From contig NZ_JPHF01000004.1 of assembly GCF_000814325.1 (NCBI RefSeq), positions 62,001 to 126,000 of the forward strand: a stretch of DNA of 64,000 bases. Direction: 5' to 3'. Of this stretch, positions 18,747 through 29,700 are shown in pieces (positions within the stretch are counted from its first letter, which is position 1; each line of letters opens with the position of its first letter). The notes beneath the pieces are model-generated. The model worked only from the letters and a program-made list of their open reading frames with translations, searched no databases and was not told where the DNA came from. A program made the translations under genes and the position numbers. Origin of the DNA: Flavihumibacter sp. ZG627 (GTDB lineage: Bacteria > Bacteroidota > Bacteroidia > Chitinophagales > Chitinophagaceae).

Positions 18747-21191
18747 ATGCAGGTTTTAAAATTTGGCGGCACCTCGGTAGGAAGTCCGGAAGCTATTCAA
18801 AAAGTAATTGAAATCGTAAAAGAAAAGATTAGCAAAGAACCGGTAATAGTGGTTGTTTCCGCATTCGGAGGCATAACTGATGCGCTTCTTGACTGTGGTT
18901 TACAGGCCGCACGTGGTCAAGAGCAATACAAGGAGCAGGTAAATCTTATTACAACACGTCACCTTAATGCGGTTAAGGAACTGATCCCCATTCAACAACA
19001 AAGCAGCATGCTCAGTGCCGTAAAAAAGTTATGTAATGAAGTGGAGGATCTCTGCAATGGCATTTTTTTACTGGGTGAGATGACTGCACGTACAAGGGAT
19101 AAGCTTGTTAGTTATGGTGAACTGATCTCATCTCAGGTTATAAATAACGCATTTCTGGCAAAAGGCATATTAACAACATGGTGGGATAGCCGTAAACTTA
19201 TAAGGACCAATTCTGATTTTGGAAAAGCAACACTGGATACTGAAACAACGGTAGAAAATTTTTCAGAGATAATGAAGGAGTTGGCCACTGACCTGGTCAT
19301 AATGCCTGGTTTTATTGCTTCCGATCCTAATGGTATTACTACAACCCTCGGACGCGGTGGATCCGATTATACTGCAGCAATTGCTGCAGCAGCTATCGGA
19401 GCAACATCCCTGGAGATCTGGACGGATGTTAGCGGCATGATGACAGCTGATCCCAGATGGGTTCCCAATGCCAAGGTTATTCCAACAATTTCTTACCAGG
19501 AAGCGATGGAACTCTCCCATTTTGGGGCAAAGGTTATATATCCACCAACCATACAACCTGTCATGAATAAAAGTATACCGGTCTGGATCAAGAATACTTT
19601 TGCACCATCAGATGCAGGAACCCTTATTCAACAGGATAGCTATCGCAACGGTACACCAGTAAGAGGAATCTCAAGTATAAGTAATCTGGCGCTTCTCAGC
19701 CTGGAAGGCAGTGGAATGGTGGGGGTACCGGGCTTTTCACGCAGGTTATTTGAAGCACTCTCTTCGCAGCAAATCAATGTTATATTAATTACACAGGGCT
19801 CCTCGGAGCATTCTATATGCGTGGGTGTTGACACATCAACAGCTGATAAAGCAAAACTGGCTGTTGACGAGGCTTTCGCGCCAGAAATCAACCTGCAGCA
19901 GGTGGATCCTCTTGTTGTTGAAAAAGAATTATCTATTGTAGCCTTAGTGGGCGAGCAAATGAAAAGCCATCCAGGTATCAGTGGAAAAATGTTTGGTGCC
20001 CTGGGCAGGAACGGGGTTAATGTAAGAGCCATAGCACAAGGTTCTTCCGAACGTAATATCTCTGCAGTGATAGCAACCCTTGATGTACGAAAAGCAATCA
20101 ATCTTCTTCATGAAGAATTTTTTGAAACCGTCAATAAGCAGGTTAATTTATTTATTAGTGGTGTGGGAAATGTGGGCAGTAAATTGCTGGCCCAACTTGC
20201 CCAGCAGCAGCAATATCTTTTACATCACATGCGATTACAGCTCAGGGTAGTTGGATTGGCAAACTCAAAACGCACCTTGATTAATGAAGAAGGTATCGAT
20301 CTGAATAAATGGAAAGAACTTTTGGCTGCGGCTCCAGAATCTACAATTGAAACATTTACTGATGGAATCATTCAACGTAATCTGAGAAATTCTGTTTTCG
20401 TTGATATCACTGCAAGCGAGGTTGTTGCGTCGGTATATGGGAAGCTGCTAGATAAAAGCATTGCAGTGGTTGCCTGTAATAAGATAGCCTGTTCTTCTCC
20501 CTTTAAATATTACCGGGAATTAAAGGATAAGGCGCACGACTTCAACACCCAGTTTCTTTTCGAAACCAATGTGGGTGCCGGCCTCCCTATTATTGGCACG
20601 CTGAATGACCTTCTCAGGAGTGGCGATAGAATAAACAGGATGGAAGCGGTTCTCAGTGGAACACTAAATTTTGTATTCAATCATTACGATGGTAGCAGGC
20701 CTTTTGCGGATGTTGTCAGGCAGGCCCAGGATGAAGGTTATACTGAGCCAGATCCAAGACTTGACCTAAGTGGAACAGATGTTATGCGAAAAATTATGAT
20801 ACTTGCCCGCGAAGCCGGCGAAACGCTGGAAATGGATTCGATCCACAACAACAGCTTTCTTCCTGCTTCGTGTATGGAAGGAACCGTTGAAGATTTTTAT
20901 AAAGAAATGCTTCGACTTGAAGATCATTTCAGATCAATATATGATGCCGCTGCAGCAAAAGGGTGCAAACTGAAATTTGTGGCAAGCTTTAAAGAAGGAA
21001 AAGCCGCTGTTGGCCTTCAGGAGATTCCCACCGGACATGATCTTTCGAATCTTTTTGGCAAGGATAATATCGTATTGTTTTATACAGATCGTTATCCCCA
21101 GCAACCTCTTGTTATTAAGGGCGCCGGAGCAGGTGCAGATGTAACTGCCTCTGGTGTTTTTGCAGATATTCTGAGGGCTACACTCAACTGA
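18747..21191 (+). CDS. thrA: Bifunctional aspartokinase / homoserine dehydrogenase
   Basis: An 814-residue fusion. Residues 1-300 form the aspartokinase (KFGGTSVGS at the start, TLGRGGSDYTA near 200), followed by two ACT domains (about 315-460). The homoserine dehydrogenase starts with the NAD(P) motif ISGVGNVGSKLL near residue 469 and carries the ETNVGAGLPIIGTL and GTLNFVFNH segments. It catalyses the first and third steps from aspartate to homoserine. The ACT domains imply feedback by threonine. It is followed by thrB after 6 bp, and the long leader before it suggests attenuation as well. Confidence 0.96.
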   Translation: MQVLKFGGTSVGSPEAIQKVIEIVKEKISKEPVIVVVSAFGGITDALLDCGLQAARGQEQYKEQVNLITTRHLNAVKELIPIQQQSSMLSAVKKLCNEVEDLCNGIFLLGEMTARTRDKLVSYGELISSQVINNAFLAKGILTTWWDSRKLIRTNSDFGKATLDTETTVENFSEIMKELATDLVIMPGFIASDPNGITTTLGRGGSDYTAAIAAAAIGATSLEIWTDVSGMMTADPRWVPNAKVIPTISYQEAMELSHFGAKVIYPPTIQPVMNKSIPVWIKNTFAPSDAGTLIQQDSYRNGTPVRGISSISNLALLSLEGSGMVGVPGFSRRLFEALSSQQINVILITQGSSEHSICVGVDTSTADKAKLAVDEAFAPEINLQQVDPLVVEKELSIVALVGEQMKSHPGISGKMFGALGRNGVNVRAIAQGSSERNISAVIATLDVRKAINLLHEEFFETVNKQVNLFISGVGNVGSKLLAQLAQQQQYLLHHMRLQLRVVGLANSKRTLINEEGIDLNKWKELLAAAPESTIETFTDGIIQRNLRNSVFVDITASEVVASVYGKLLDKSIAVVACNKIACSSPFKYYRELKDKAHDFNTQFLFETNVGAGLPIIGTLNDLLRSGDRINRMEAVLSGTLNFVFNHYDGSRPFADVVRQAQDEGYTEPDPRLDLSGTDVMRKIMILAREAGETLEMDSIHNNSFLPASCMEGTVEDFYKEMLRLEDHFRSIYDAAAAKGCKLKFVASFKEGKAAVGLQEIPTGHDLSNLFGKDNIVLFYTDRYPQQPLVIKGAGAGADVTASGVFADILRATLN

Positions 21192-21197
21192 GCACTT

Positions 21198-22148
21198 ATG
21201 ATTAACATAGAATTTGATAAAATAGATTTTGACAGCAGGCTGAAAGTAGAATGCCCGGCAACAGTAGCAAATATGGTCTGCGGTTTCGACATATTGGGTA
21301 TGGCGCTTAATGATCCCTGTGATATAGTGGAAATGAACCTTTCTAAAGAACCAGGAATACGAATATTACATGCAGATGAGTTTGATCTGCCTACAGATCC
21401 GGTAAAAAATGTTGCTGGTGCTGCACTACTTGATCTTTTGCATGCATGCGATAAACAGGTTGGTATTGATATTACCATTACCAAACAGATTAAACCAGGA
21501 AGCGGATTGGGTTCAAGTGCGGCAAGTTCAGCAGGTGCAGTTGTTGCAGCCAATATTTTATTGGGGAAGCCTTTTTCCAATCTCGATCTCGTTCGTTTTG
21601 CGATGGCTGGTGAGAAGGTGGCAAGTGGCGTTAAGCATGCAGACAATATCGCTCCCTGCATAATGGGAGGCGTTACATTGATACGCTCAATATTTCCACT
21701 TGATATTATTCAACTTTCAGCACCAATGCTGTATGTGGCTGTTGTACACCCACAGATAGAAGTAAGGACTTCAGACGCCAGGCAGATTTTGAGAAAAGAG
21801 GTCTTACTGAAAGATGCGATCCGTCAGTGGGGAAATATTGCTGGCCTGGTTACAGGGCTGCTTCAGGGCGATTTTGATCTTATTGGCAGGTCACTTGAAG
21901 ATGTTATCATAGAACCCGTTCGTAGCATACTCATACCGGGCTTTGATGAAGTTAAAAGGCTGAGTAACGAAGCCGGAGCATTGGGTGGGGGGATCAGTGG
22001 ATCAGGCCCATCCATCTTTATGTTATGCCGTAACCATGCAAATGCAGAAAGCATTGCATTGATCATGCGGGAAATTTATGACAAGCTGGGAATTGATTGC
22101 AAAACCTATGTCACCACGCTGAATGAGCGTGGAGTAAGGGTTGCTTAA
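21198..22148 (+). CDS. thrB: Homoserine kinase
   Basis: A 316-residue GHMP kinase that phosphorylates homoserine. The ATP-binding loop PGSGLGSSAASSAGAVVAAN is near residue 96, the N-terminal GHMP segment CPATVANMVCGFDILG near residue 18, and the C-terminal GGGISGSGPSIF near residue 263. The start at ATG 21198 lies 6 bp after thrA, which suggests translational coupling. The gene is in the order thrA-thrB-thrC, as in enterobacteria. Confidence 0.95.
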   Translation: MINIEFDKIDFDSRLKVECPATVANMVCGFDILGMALNDPCDIVEMNLSKEPGIRILHADEFDLPTDPVKNVAGAALLDLLHACDKQVGIDITITKQIKPGSGLGSSAASSAGAVVAANILLGKPFSNLDLVRFAMAGEKVASGVKHADNIAPCIMGGVTLIRSIFPLDIIQLSAPMLYVAVVHPQIEVRTSDARQILRKEVLLKDAIRQWGNIAGLVTGLLQGDFDLIGRSLEDVIIEPVRSILIPGFDEVKRLSNEAGALGGGISGSGPSIFMLCRNHANAESIALIMREIYDKLGIDCKTYVTTLNERGVRVA

Positions 22149-22181
22149 ATTTTAAATTTTATCGTGGCAATTAAAATAAAC

Positions 22182-23477
22182 ATGAACTATTATAGTCTTA
22201 ATAAACAGTCGCCCATTGCAGATTTCAGGCAGGCTACTATAGATGGACAGGCACCAGATGGGGGCCTCTATTTTCCGGAAAAGATACCACAACATTCCGC
22301 TCAATGGATAAAGGATCTTAATAAATATTCCCGGGCAGAAATTGCTTTTAAGGTAATATCATCTTTTACCGGAAATACAATACCTGAAGATATTCTCTGG
22401 TCAATCGTTAACGAGACTATTGACTTCCCCATCCCACTTATTAAAGTGGATAAAGGAATTTATATATTGGAATTATTTCATGGTCCTACGCTGGCTTTTA
22501 AAGACGTGGGTGCGCGATTCATGAGCAGATGTCTAGGTTATTTTGCGAAAGAAAAAAGCGAAAAAATCACAGTATTGGTCGCTACTTCTGGTGATACGGG
22601 TGGGGCGGTTGCCAGCGGTTTTCATAATGTGGATGGGGTGAATGTTGTAATCCTCTACCCTTCCGGAAAAGTTAGTACTGTTCAGGAAAAGCAGTTAACA
22701 ACCTTCGGAGGAAATATACAAGCTCTGGAAGTAAAAGGAAATTTCGATGATTGCCAGAAAATGGTAAAAGAAGCATTTCGCGATAAGGAATTAAAAGAAA
22801 AGATTTTTCTTACTTCCGCAAATTCCATCAATGTTGCAAGGTGGTTGCCACAACAATTTTATTACTTCTTTGCACTCCAGCAATGGAAGCAAAAGGAAGC
22901 ACCTGTATTCAGTGTACCCAGTGGCAATTTCGGCAATATTTGTGCAGGTATAATGGCATGGAAAACAGGACTGCCGGTTAAACATTTTATTGCAGCCTGT
23001 AATCGCAATGATGTAGTCAGCGATTATCTTCATACCGGTATCTATCAACCGAAAACTGCCGTTCCTACAATTTCAAATGCGATGGACGTAGGAAACCCAA
23101 GTAACTTCTCGCGAATCCTTGAACTTTTTCATAATAATACAGACCAGCTCAAGGATATATTCTCTTCCTATACTACAAGTGATGACCGAACCCGTGAAGT
23201 AATTCTGGATGTTTACCAAAACGATGATTATTTGCTTGACCCGCATGGTGCTGTTGGATATGACGCTCTCCTGAACTGGCTTTCAATGAATCCCAACGAT
23301 AGTGGAATTGTATTGGAAACAGCACACCCGATCAAATTTCTTGATACAGTAGAGCCTCTGATACAGGAACAAATAGAGATTCCCGAAAACATCAGGAATA
23401 CTATGAGTAAACAAAAAGAATCTATCCTTATTGGCAATAATTATGAAGCATTAAGATCCTTCCTTTTAGGAAACTAA
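22182..23477 (+). CDS. thrC: Threonine synthase
   Basis: PLP enzyme (fold type II) that turns O-phosphohomoserine into threonine. The PLP lysine is in GPTLAFKDVGARF (about residue 103 from the chosen start), with SGDTGGAVASGF and VPSGNFGNICAG further on. The frame opens with a GTG at 22164, but the ATG at 22182 (MNYYSLNKQSP) fits the usual N-terminus and gives 431 residues. The stop TAA at 23475-23477 is immediately followed by the stop of the convergent peptidase gene, with no space for a terminator. Confidence 0.94.
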   Translation: MNYYSLNKQSPIADFRQATIDGQAPDGGLYFPEKIPQHSAQWIKDLNKYSRAEIAFKVISSFTGNTIPEDILWSIVNETIDFPIPLIKVDKGIYILELFHGPTLAFKDVGARFMSRCLGYFAKEKSEKITVLVATSGDTGGAVASGFHNVDGVNVVILYPSGKVSTVQEKQLTTFGGNIQALEVKGNFDDCQKMVKEAFRDKELKEKIFLTSANSINVARWLPQQFYYFFALQQWKQKEAPVFSVPSGNFGNICAGIMAWKTGLPVKHFIAACNRNDVVSDYLHTGIYQPKTAVPTISNAMDVGNPSNFSRILELFHNNTDQLKDIFSSYTTSDDRTREVILDVYQNDDYLLDPHGAVGYDALLNWLSMNPNDSGIVLETAHPIKFLDTVEPLIQEQIEIPENIRNTMSKQKESILIGNNYEALRSFLLGN

Positions 23478-25487
23478 TCAAAATGGTTTCTGCGGCGTTT
23501 TGCTATCGGTTTTAAGATATTGATTGAACCAGTTTATATGCCTTTCATGTCTGTCCTTCAGATAACTGGGAACAGAAATCCCATGAAATTGTTTAGGATA
23601 AATGATCAGGCCGGTTGGAACACCAAGCGATTTAAGAGCCTGGTACATTTGTTCTGCACCCGCAACAGGAACATTAAAATCACTTTCACTTGCCATGAAT
23701 AATGTGGGTGTTTTTATCTTATCGGCTTTAAGGAAAGGATAAGACAGGGCGAGCCATTTTTCAATATTTTTCCAGGGCGCGCCTAACTCCTTTTCGTATT
23801 GAGTAATGTATTGGTCGCTTCCGTACAGGCTAAGTTGCAACGCACTACCTGCACCACTAACCGCGGCTTTGAACCTTGTATCTGTTGCTATAGTGTAATT
23901 GGTTGTGATACCCCCATAACTCCAGCCTGCAAGCCCCATACGGTTTTCATCAACAATGCCCTGACCAACCAGGTGATCAGCCACACCAATCACATCCAAT
24001 ACTTCTTTATTTCCCCAATCACCATAAATAGACCTGGTATAATCCAGTCCCCTTCCACTACTTCCCCGATAATTAACTGCAGCAACTGCATATCCGGCAG
24101 AAGCATACATCATCCTTGTCATATCAAAATCGAAATCATCTTGTGATACCGGCCCACCATGAATGTATATTATAAGGGGTAATTTTTGCGAAGCCTGGTG
24201 TTGGGGAGGCGTATACAGAATTCCTGAAACAATTGTTCCATCTTTGCTCTTTGAACGGAACCCCTCTGCTTTAGGGAGAAGAATAGGTGCCAGGAAAGAA
24301 TCCTGCAGATGGGTTAACCGCCTTGTTTTACCCGCTTCGATTGCATAGAGTTCAGGTGGCATCTGCGATGAACTCATAATTGTAACAATACTATTGTCAA
24401 CTGGATTAGTTTCCATTTCATAATAGCTCTTCTCGCCCGTCAGCATTCTGTTTACTTTGCCAGATGCAACATCAAAATTCACTACCTGTACTTCCCTGTC
24501 TTCTTCCATCAGACCAAAGATTTGCTTACCATCCCTGCTCCAGCGTAGATTACGTACGGGACGATCGAGGCTGCCTGATAATATTTTTTTCTGTCCACCT
24601 GTTGCAGAAACTATAGCAACCAATGGTTGTCCGTACATAGTAAAAGTTTCTTCACTACTACTTTGTTGATATGCGATCCATTTGCCATCGGGGCTCCATA
24701 CCGGGCGGTTATCCTCGCCTTCCCAATTTGTAATTTTCTGAGGGGTTGAATTGAGTGTGGCATCCATAATGAAGATGTCACTATTCTCGTTTTTATCTGG
24801 CGTTTCTGACCTGTTACTTGTGAATGCAATCCTTTTACCATCTGGCGAAAAAACGGGCTGTGTTTCGCTATAAATGCCTTTAGTAAGGGTATCCAGTTTT
24901 TTGGAACTGAGGTCAAACAGGTAAAGGTGGGTGGAGGTACTATCAAGATATCCGGATCTATCTTGCTTGAAATGATAACGATCTATAACATATGGCTTCC
25001 TGATTTTGGTACTGGATGTATCTGCATTACTGAGATCTTTAATGGCAAAAACCAGCTTTTTCCCATCGGGTGCCCAGCTATATTCATCGATATCCCCTTT
25101 AATAGTTGTAAGTTTTTTTGCTTCACCTCCTCGCCTGTCCAAAAGATAAAGCTGGCTATTCTTGTCTTCCCCACGTGTTGCAAGAAAAGATATATACCTG
25201 CTGTCGGGGCTCCATTTGGCTGCAGATTCTCCCCCTGGGTCAAAGGTTAGTTGAATATGATCTTTACCATTCCAACCGGTCATCCATAAATCGGAGTTGA
25301 ATTTATCCTTTACACTATCAGCCTTACTTACACGATAAAGAACCCATTTGCCATCTGGTGAAACCTGTAGTGAGGAAGGTGTTTGTAATCGGTAGATGTC
25401 AGAAGGCTGTAGCGTGCGCTTGCTTTGAGCATACAGAGGAGATGTAAAAACAGCCGCCAGTAGAACAGAAAAAAGGATGCTTTTCAT
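23478..25487 (-). CDS. S9 family serine peptidase (prolyl oligopeptidase type)
   Basis: A 669-residue secreted peptidase. A signal peptide (about residues 1-20, ending SPLYA, then Q) targets it to the periplasm. Residues about 30-400 are a WD40-like/TolB-type propeller with repeated SPDGK, SPDSR and APDGK motifs. The C-terminal alpha/beta-hydrolase domain carries the nucleophile in GWSYGG and the catalytic His in KQFHGI, with YIHGGP forming the oxyanion region. It is of the dipeptidyl-peptidase/acylaminoacyl-peptidase kind, and the exact specificity cannot be read. It lies downstream of the antiporter gene (84 bp gap) and meets thrC tail to tail. Confidence 0.88.
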   Translation of the reverse strand: MKSILFSVLLAAVFTSPLYAQSKRTLQPSDIYRLQTPSSLQVSPDGKWVLYRVSKADSVKDKFNSDLWMTGWNGKDHIQLTFDPGGESAAKWSPDSRYISFLATRGEDKNSQLYLLDRRGGEAKKLTTIKGDIDEYSWAPDGKKLVFAIKDLSNADTSSTKIRKPYVIDRYHFKQDRSGYLDSTSTHLYLFDLSSKKLDTLTKGIYSETQPVFSPDGKRIAFTSNRSETPDKNENSDIFIMDATLNSTPQKITNWEGEDNRPVWSPDGKWIAYQQSSSEETFTMYGQPLVAIVSATGGQKKILSGSLDRPVRNLRWSRDGKQIFGLMEEDREVQVVNFDVASGKVNRMLTGEKSYYEMETNPVDNSIVTIMSSSQMPPELYAIEAGKTRRLTHLQDSFLAPILLPKAEGFRSKSKDGTIVSGILYTPPQHQASQKLPLIIYIHGGPVSQDDFDFDMTRMMYASAGYAVAAVNYRGSSGRGLDYTRSIYGDWGNKEVLDVIGVADHLVGQGIVDENRMGLAGWSYGGITTNYTIATDTRFKAAVSGAGSALQLSLYGSDQYITQYEKELGAPWKNIEKWLALSYPFLKADKIKTPTLFMASESDFNVPVAGAEQMYQALKSLGVPTGLIIYPKQFHGISVPSYLKDRHERHINWFNQYLKTDSKTPQKPF

Positions 25488-25571
25488 TGTGAGATGAAAT
25501 TGATGATGTACAATTTAAAGATAAATCTGACCCTTTGATGGTGAATAAAAAGACAGATATTAATATTCGGT

Positions 25572-26654
25572 TTAAGGTATAATGGTTGTAAATAGGTATA
25601 CAAAGAAAAGGACTAATAATACGATGCCTTGCAATACAGTGGTTCTTCCTGTACTAAGTGAAAGTATGATTACCATAAGAGATAAAATAAATAATACAGT
25701 TGATTTTATATCTATGCCTAATGTGAGGTCAAATCCATAGTAAAGTGAAACTATTGCCACCGCAGGAATCGTGAGTCCAATACTGGCAAGTGCTGATCCG
25801 AGAGAAAGGTTAAGACTTGTTTGTAACCTGTTATTGCGGGCGGCGCGAAGAGCTGCCAGACCTTCCGGCATAAGCACAACCATTGCTATTATAATACCCA
25901 CGAGTGATTGAGGTGCCCCCATGGCGAAAACAGCCTGCTCAATGGCAGGAGCAAGCGCCTTACCCAGTAATACTACAGCTCCCAGACAGATCAGAAGTAA
26001 TCCTGCAGACAAAAGTGTTACTTTAACCGATGGAGGATCAGCATGCAGGTCTTCATCACTATCTGCATCAGTTGGTAGGAAATAATCACGATGTCGGATG
26101 GTCTGCACCATAACAAAGCTGAGGTATAATATCAGGGTTATAATCCCGACAAAAATCAATTGTGAATCTGTGTAAACGGGGCCTGGTGAACTGACTGTAT
26201 AGTTTGGCAATACAAGGGTTAGGATTGCAATAGCTGTTAGGGTGGTTAATGAAGCGCTTACTCCCTGCAAACCGAATGTTTGTTCGCCAAATTTTGCACC
26301 ACCTACCAAAAGGCAAAGTCCAACCATAGCATTCAGAATGATCATAACTGCTGCAAAAACAGTATCACGTGCGAGAATGGCAGCATCGGGTCCTCCGGCA
26401 ATCATTAATGAAACTATTAGAGCCACTTCTATTATTGTGATGGCCACAGCCAGTACTAGTGTTCCAAAGGGCTCTCCTACACGATGGGCCACAACTTCTG
26501 CATGATGTACAGCGGCCAAAACACTACCAATGAGGACTGCGGCCAGAAATAACTGGAACCATACTTCCTGGGAAGAATCTTTTAAAGCATATAATACCCA
26601 CGCGACAATAGGGAATATTATGGTCCAGAGCGGAAGTGGTATTTTAAATTTCAT
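25572..26654 (-). CDS. chaA: Ca2+/H+ antiporter (ChaA/CaxA family)
   Basis: A 360-residue inner-membrane exchanger with about 11 hydrophobic helices. The first alpha repeat with HHAEVVAHRVGEPFGTLVLA and TIIEVALIVSLM matches the acidic-helix motif of the ChaA type as I remember it. The second repeat has MVVLMPEGLAALRAARNNR and LGSALASIGLTIPAVA. By family it exports Ca2+, and Na+ or K+ in some members, in exchange for protons. It follows the rpoB terminator on the same strand and thus likely starts its own transcript with the S9 peptidase. No partner protein is adjacent. Confidence 0.85.
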   Translation of the reverse strand: MKFKIPLPLWTIIFPIVAWVLYALKDSSQEVWFQLFLAAVLIGSVLAAVHHAEVVAHRVGEPFGTLVLAVAITIIEVALIVSLMIAGGPDAAILARDTVFAAVMIILNAMVGLCLLVGGAKFGEQTFGLQGVSASLTTLTAIAILTLVLPNYTVSSPGPVYTDSQLIFVGIITLILYLSFVMVQTIRHRDYFLPTDADSDEDLHADPPSVKVTLLSAGLLLICLGAVVLLGKALAPAIEQAVFAMGAPQSLVGIIIAMVVLMPEGLAALRAARNNRLQTSLNLSLGSALASIGLTIPAVAIVSLYYGFDLTLGIDIKSTVLFILSLMVIILSLSTGRTTVLQGIVLLVLFFVYLFTTIIP

Positions 26655-26683
26655 CGTCGCATATAGTTATGAGTTGTAAATAT

Positions 26684-26709
26684 AAAAAAAGCCACCGGTT
26701 AAGGTGGCT
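26684..26709 (-). terminator. Rho-independent terminator after rpoB
   Basis: Read on the minus strand, AAGCCACC and GGTGGC(TT) pair around a 6-nt loop and are followed by a run of seven T. It lies about 35 bp after the rpoB stop (26743) and about 30 bp before the start of chaA, so rpoB transcription ends here and no rpoC follows. Confidence 0.88.
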
Positions 26710-26742
26710 TTGGATATATATGCATTGCATAGTTAAAAACTA

Positions 26743-29700
26743 TCAATCAAATTTCAGGTCAAGACCCAGACCTCTCAGTTCATGGATCAAAACATTGAAT
26801 GATTCAGGAACGCCTGGTCTTGGAATATTATCCCCTTTCACGATTGCTTCATAGGTCTTGGCGCGACCAATGATATCATCAGATTTAAGGGTAAGCAATT
26901 CCTGCAGGATGTTGGATGCGCCGTATGCTTCAAGTGCCCAAACTTCCATTTCACCAAAACGCTGACCTCCAAACTGCGCCTTACCACCAAGCGGTTGCTG
27001 GGTAATGAGACTATATGGACCGATAGAACGCGCATGCATTTTATCGTCAACCATGTGGTGCAGCTTGATCATATAGATGATACCAACTGTAGCTTTCTGG
27101 TGGAAGCGATCTCCTGTTTCACCATCATACAGGTGGGTGTGACCCATCATCGGAATTCCAGCTTGCGTACAGTATTGTTCAACCTCGTCTGTAGTGGCAC
27201 CATCGAAAATTGGTGTTGCAAATTTCACTCCCAGTTGTTCACCACACCATCCTAATACAGTTTCATAGATCTGACCGAGGTTCATACGACTTGGTACACC
27301 AAGTGGGTTAAGAACAATATCTACAGGCTCACCGTTCTCAAGGAATGGCATATCCTCTGCGCGTACAATCTTTGCAACGATTCCTTTGTTACCATGGCGA
27401 CCTGCCATCTTATCACCAACCTTTAACTTACGTTTTACAGCAAGGTAAACCTTGGCTAGTTTCAGCACACCCGCAGGTAATTCATCTCCTATTGAAATAT
27501 TGAATTTCTCCCGTTTGTAACGTCCAAGCTCTTCGTTGTATTTAATACTGAAGTTGTGAAGCAGTATATTGATCTGGCTATCAATTTTTTCATCTCCAGT
27601 CCAACCAAGGGGATTAATGTTAAGGAAATCAAGTCCCGCCAGGTTCTTAGCTGTAAACTTAGCACCCTTACCTATCTGCATTTCACCGAAGTTGTTGCTT
27701 ACACCTGCGGATGGTTTTTCTTTAAGCAATGTTTGGAGTTTGCTCAATAAAACTTCCTGGAGGTCGGCTTCATTCTTCTCGTGAACTTTTTCAACTTTCT
27801 CAAGAGCTGCCTTCTCACGAACTTTTGTGTTCTTATCTTTCTTAGCACGCTGGAAAAGTTTCTTATCGATAACCACACCTTCAACACCGTTCGGAGCTTT
27901 CAGTGAAGCATCTTTTGCATCTCCAGCTTTGTCGCCGAAGATTGCACGTAGTAACTTCTCTTCAGGTGTAGGATCACTTTCTCCTTTTGGAGTGATCTTA
28001 CCAATAAGAATATCACCTTCTTTTACATGGGCTCCGATGCGAATGATACCATTCTCATCCAGATCCTTGGTTGCTTCTTCAGAAACGTTTGGAATATCAG
28101 GAGTCAGTTCTTCTTCACCCAATTTGGTATCACGAACCTCAAGTTCATATTCAGATATATGAATAGATGTGAACAGGTCTTCACGAACAACTTTCTCGTT
28201 AATTACTATGGCATCTTCGAAGTTGTAACCTTTCCATGGCATAAATGCCACTTTGAGGTTTCTTCCCAAGGCTATTTCACCACCCTGAACCGCATAGCCT
28301 TCAGTAAGGAAATCTCCTTCTTTCACATGCTGGCCTTTTTTAACCGCTGGCTTGAGTGTAATAGATGTTTCCTGGTTTGTTTTCTGGTATTTAGTGAGCT
28401 TATAAATTATCAGATCTTCTTCAAAGCTAACCAGACGCTGTTCTTCATTACGATCGTAACGAATATGGATCTCATTACCATCAACAAACTCAACCACACC
28501 ATTGCCTTCCGAGATGATCTGAACCCTTGAGTCGCGGGCAGCTTTCGCTTCCAGACCTGTTCCAACAAAAGGAACCTGGGGTTTGATCAATGGAACGGCC
28601 TGGCGTTGCATGTTAGATCCCATCAGGGCACGGTTCGCATCATCATGTTCCAGGAAAGGAATAAGTGATGCGGATAGTCCCACAATCTGATTTGGAGCAA
28701 CGTCCATATATTCTACATCAGTGCGATCCAGAATCGGGAAGTCACCGGTTTCGCGACTCACTACCTTTTCTTCAGCGAATTCTCCCTTTTCAGAAAGAGG
28801 AGTGTTAGCCTGGGCGATCTTTGCGGTATCTTCTTCTTCCGCACTCAGGAAAGTCAGCTCTTTCATGTTCACCTTGCCATTCTCCACTTTACGATAAGGT
28901 GTTTCGATAAAGCCCATCTCATTGATCTTTGCATGGACGCAAAGCGTAGAGATCAGTCCAATGTTTGGACCTTCCGGTGTTTCAATTGTACACAAACGTC
29001 CATAATGCGAATAGTGAACGTCTCGAACTTCGAAACCGGCACGCTCCCGGCTAAGACCACCTGGTCCGAGCGCTGAAATACGTCGCTTATGCGTTATCTC
29101 CGAAAGAGGATTGGTCTGGTCGAGGAACTGTGATAATTGTGATGTTCCGAAGAATGAATTAATAACAGATGAAAGCGTTCTGGCATTAATGAGGTCTACA
29201 GGTGTAAATACTTCATTATCCCGAACATTCATACGCTCGCGGATGGTACGTGCCATACGGGCAAGTCCCACACCGAATTGTGCGTACAACTGCTCTCCAA
29301 CTGTACGTACGCGACGGTTGCTCAGGTGATCGATATCATCGATTTCTGCTTTGGCGTTAGTAAGACGTACCAGGTATTTAATGATCTCAATGATATCCTC
29401 TTTGGTCAGAACTTTATGATCAAGTGGATAATTTAGATTGAGTTTACGGTTGATCTTATAACGTCCAACTTCTCCCAGATCATAACGTTTGTCAGAGAAG
29501 AACAACTTATCAATGATACCGCGGGCCGTTTCATCATCAGGGGCATCAGCACCACGTAACTGACGATATATATGCTGAACCGCTTCCAGCTCGCTATTGG
29601 AAGTATCTTTATTTAAAGTATTGTAGATAATCGCATAATCACCCCCTACATCTTCACGCTGGAGGAATACGCTCTTAACATCCATATCCACAATCATTTC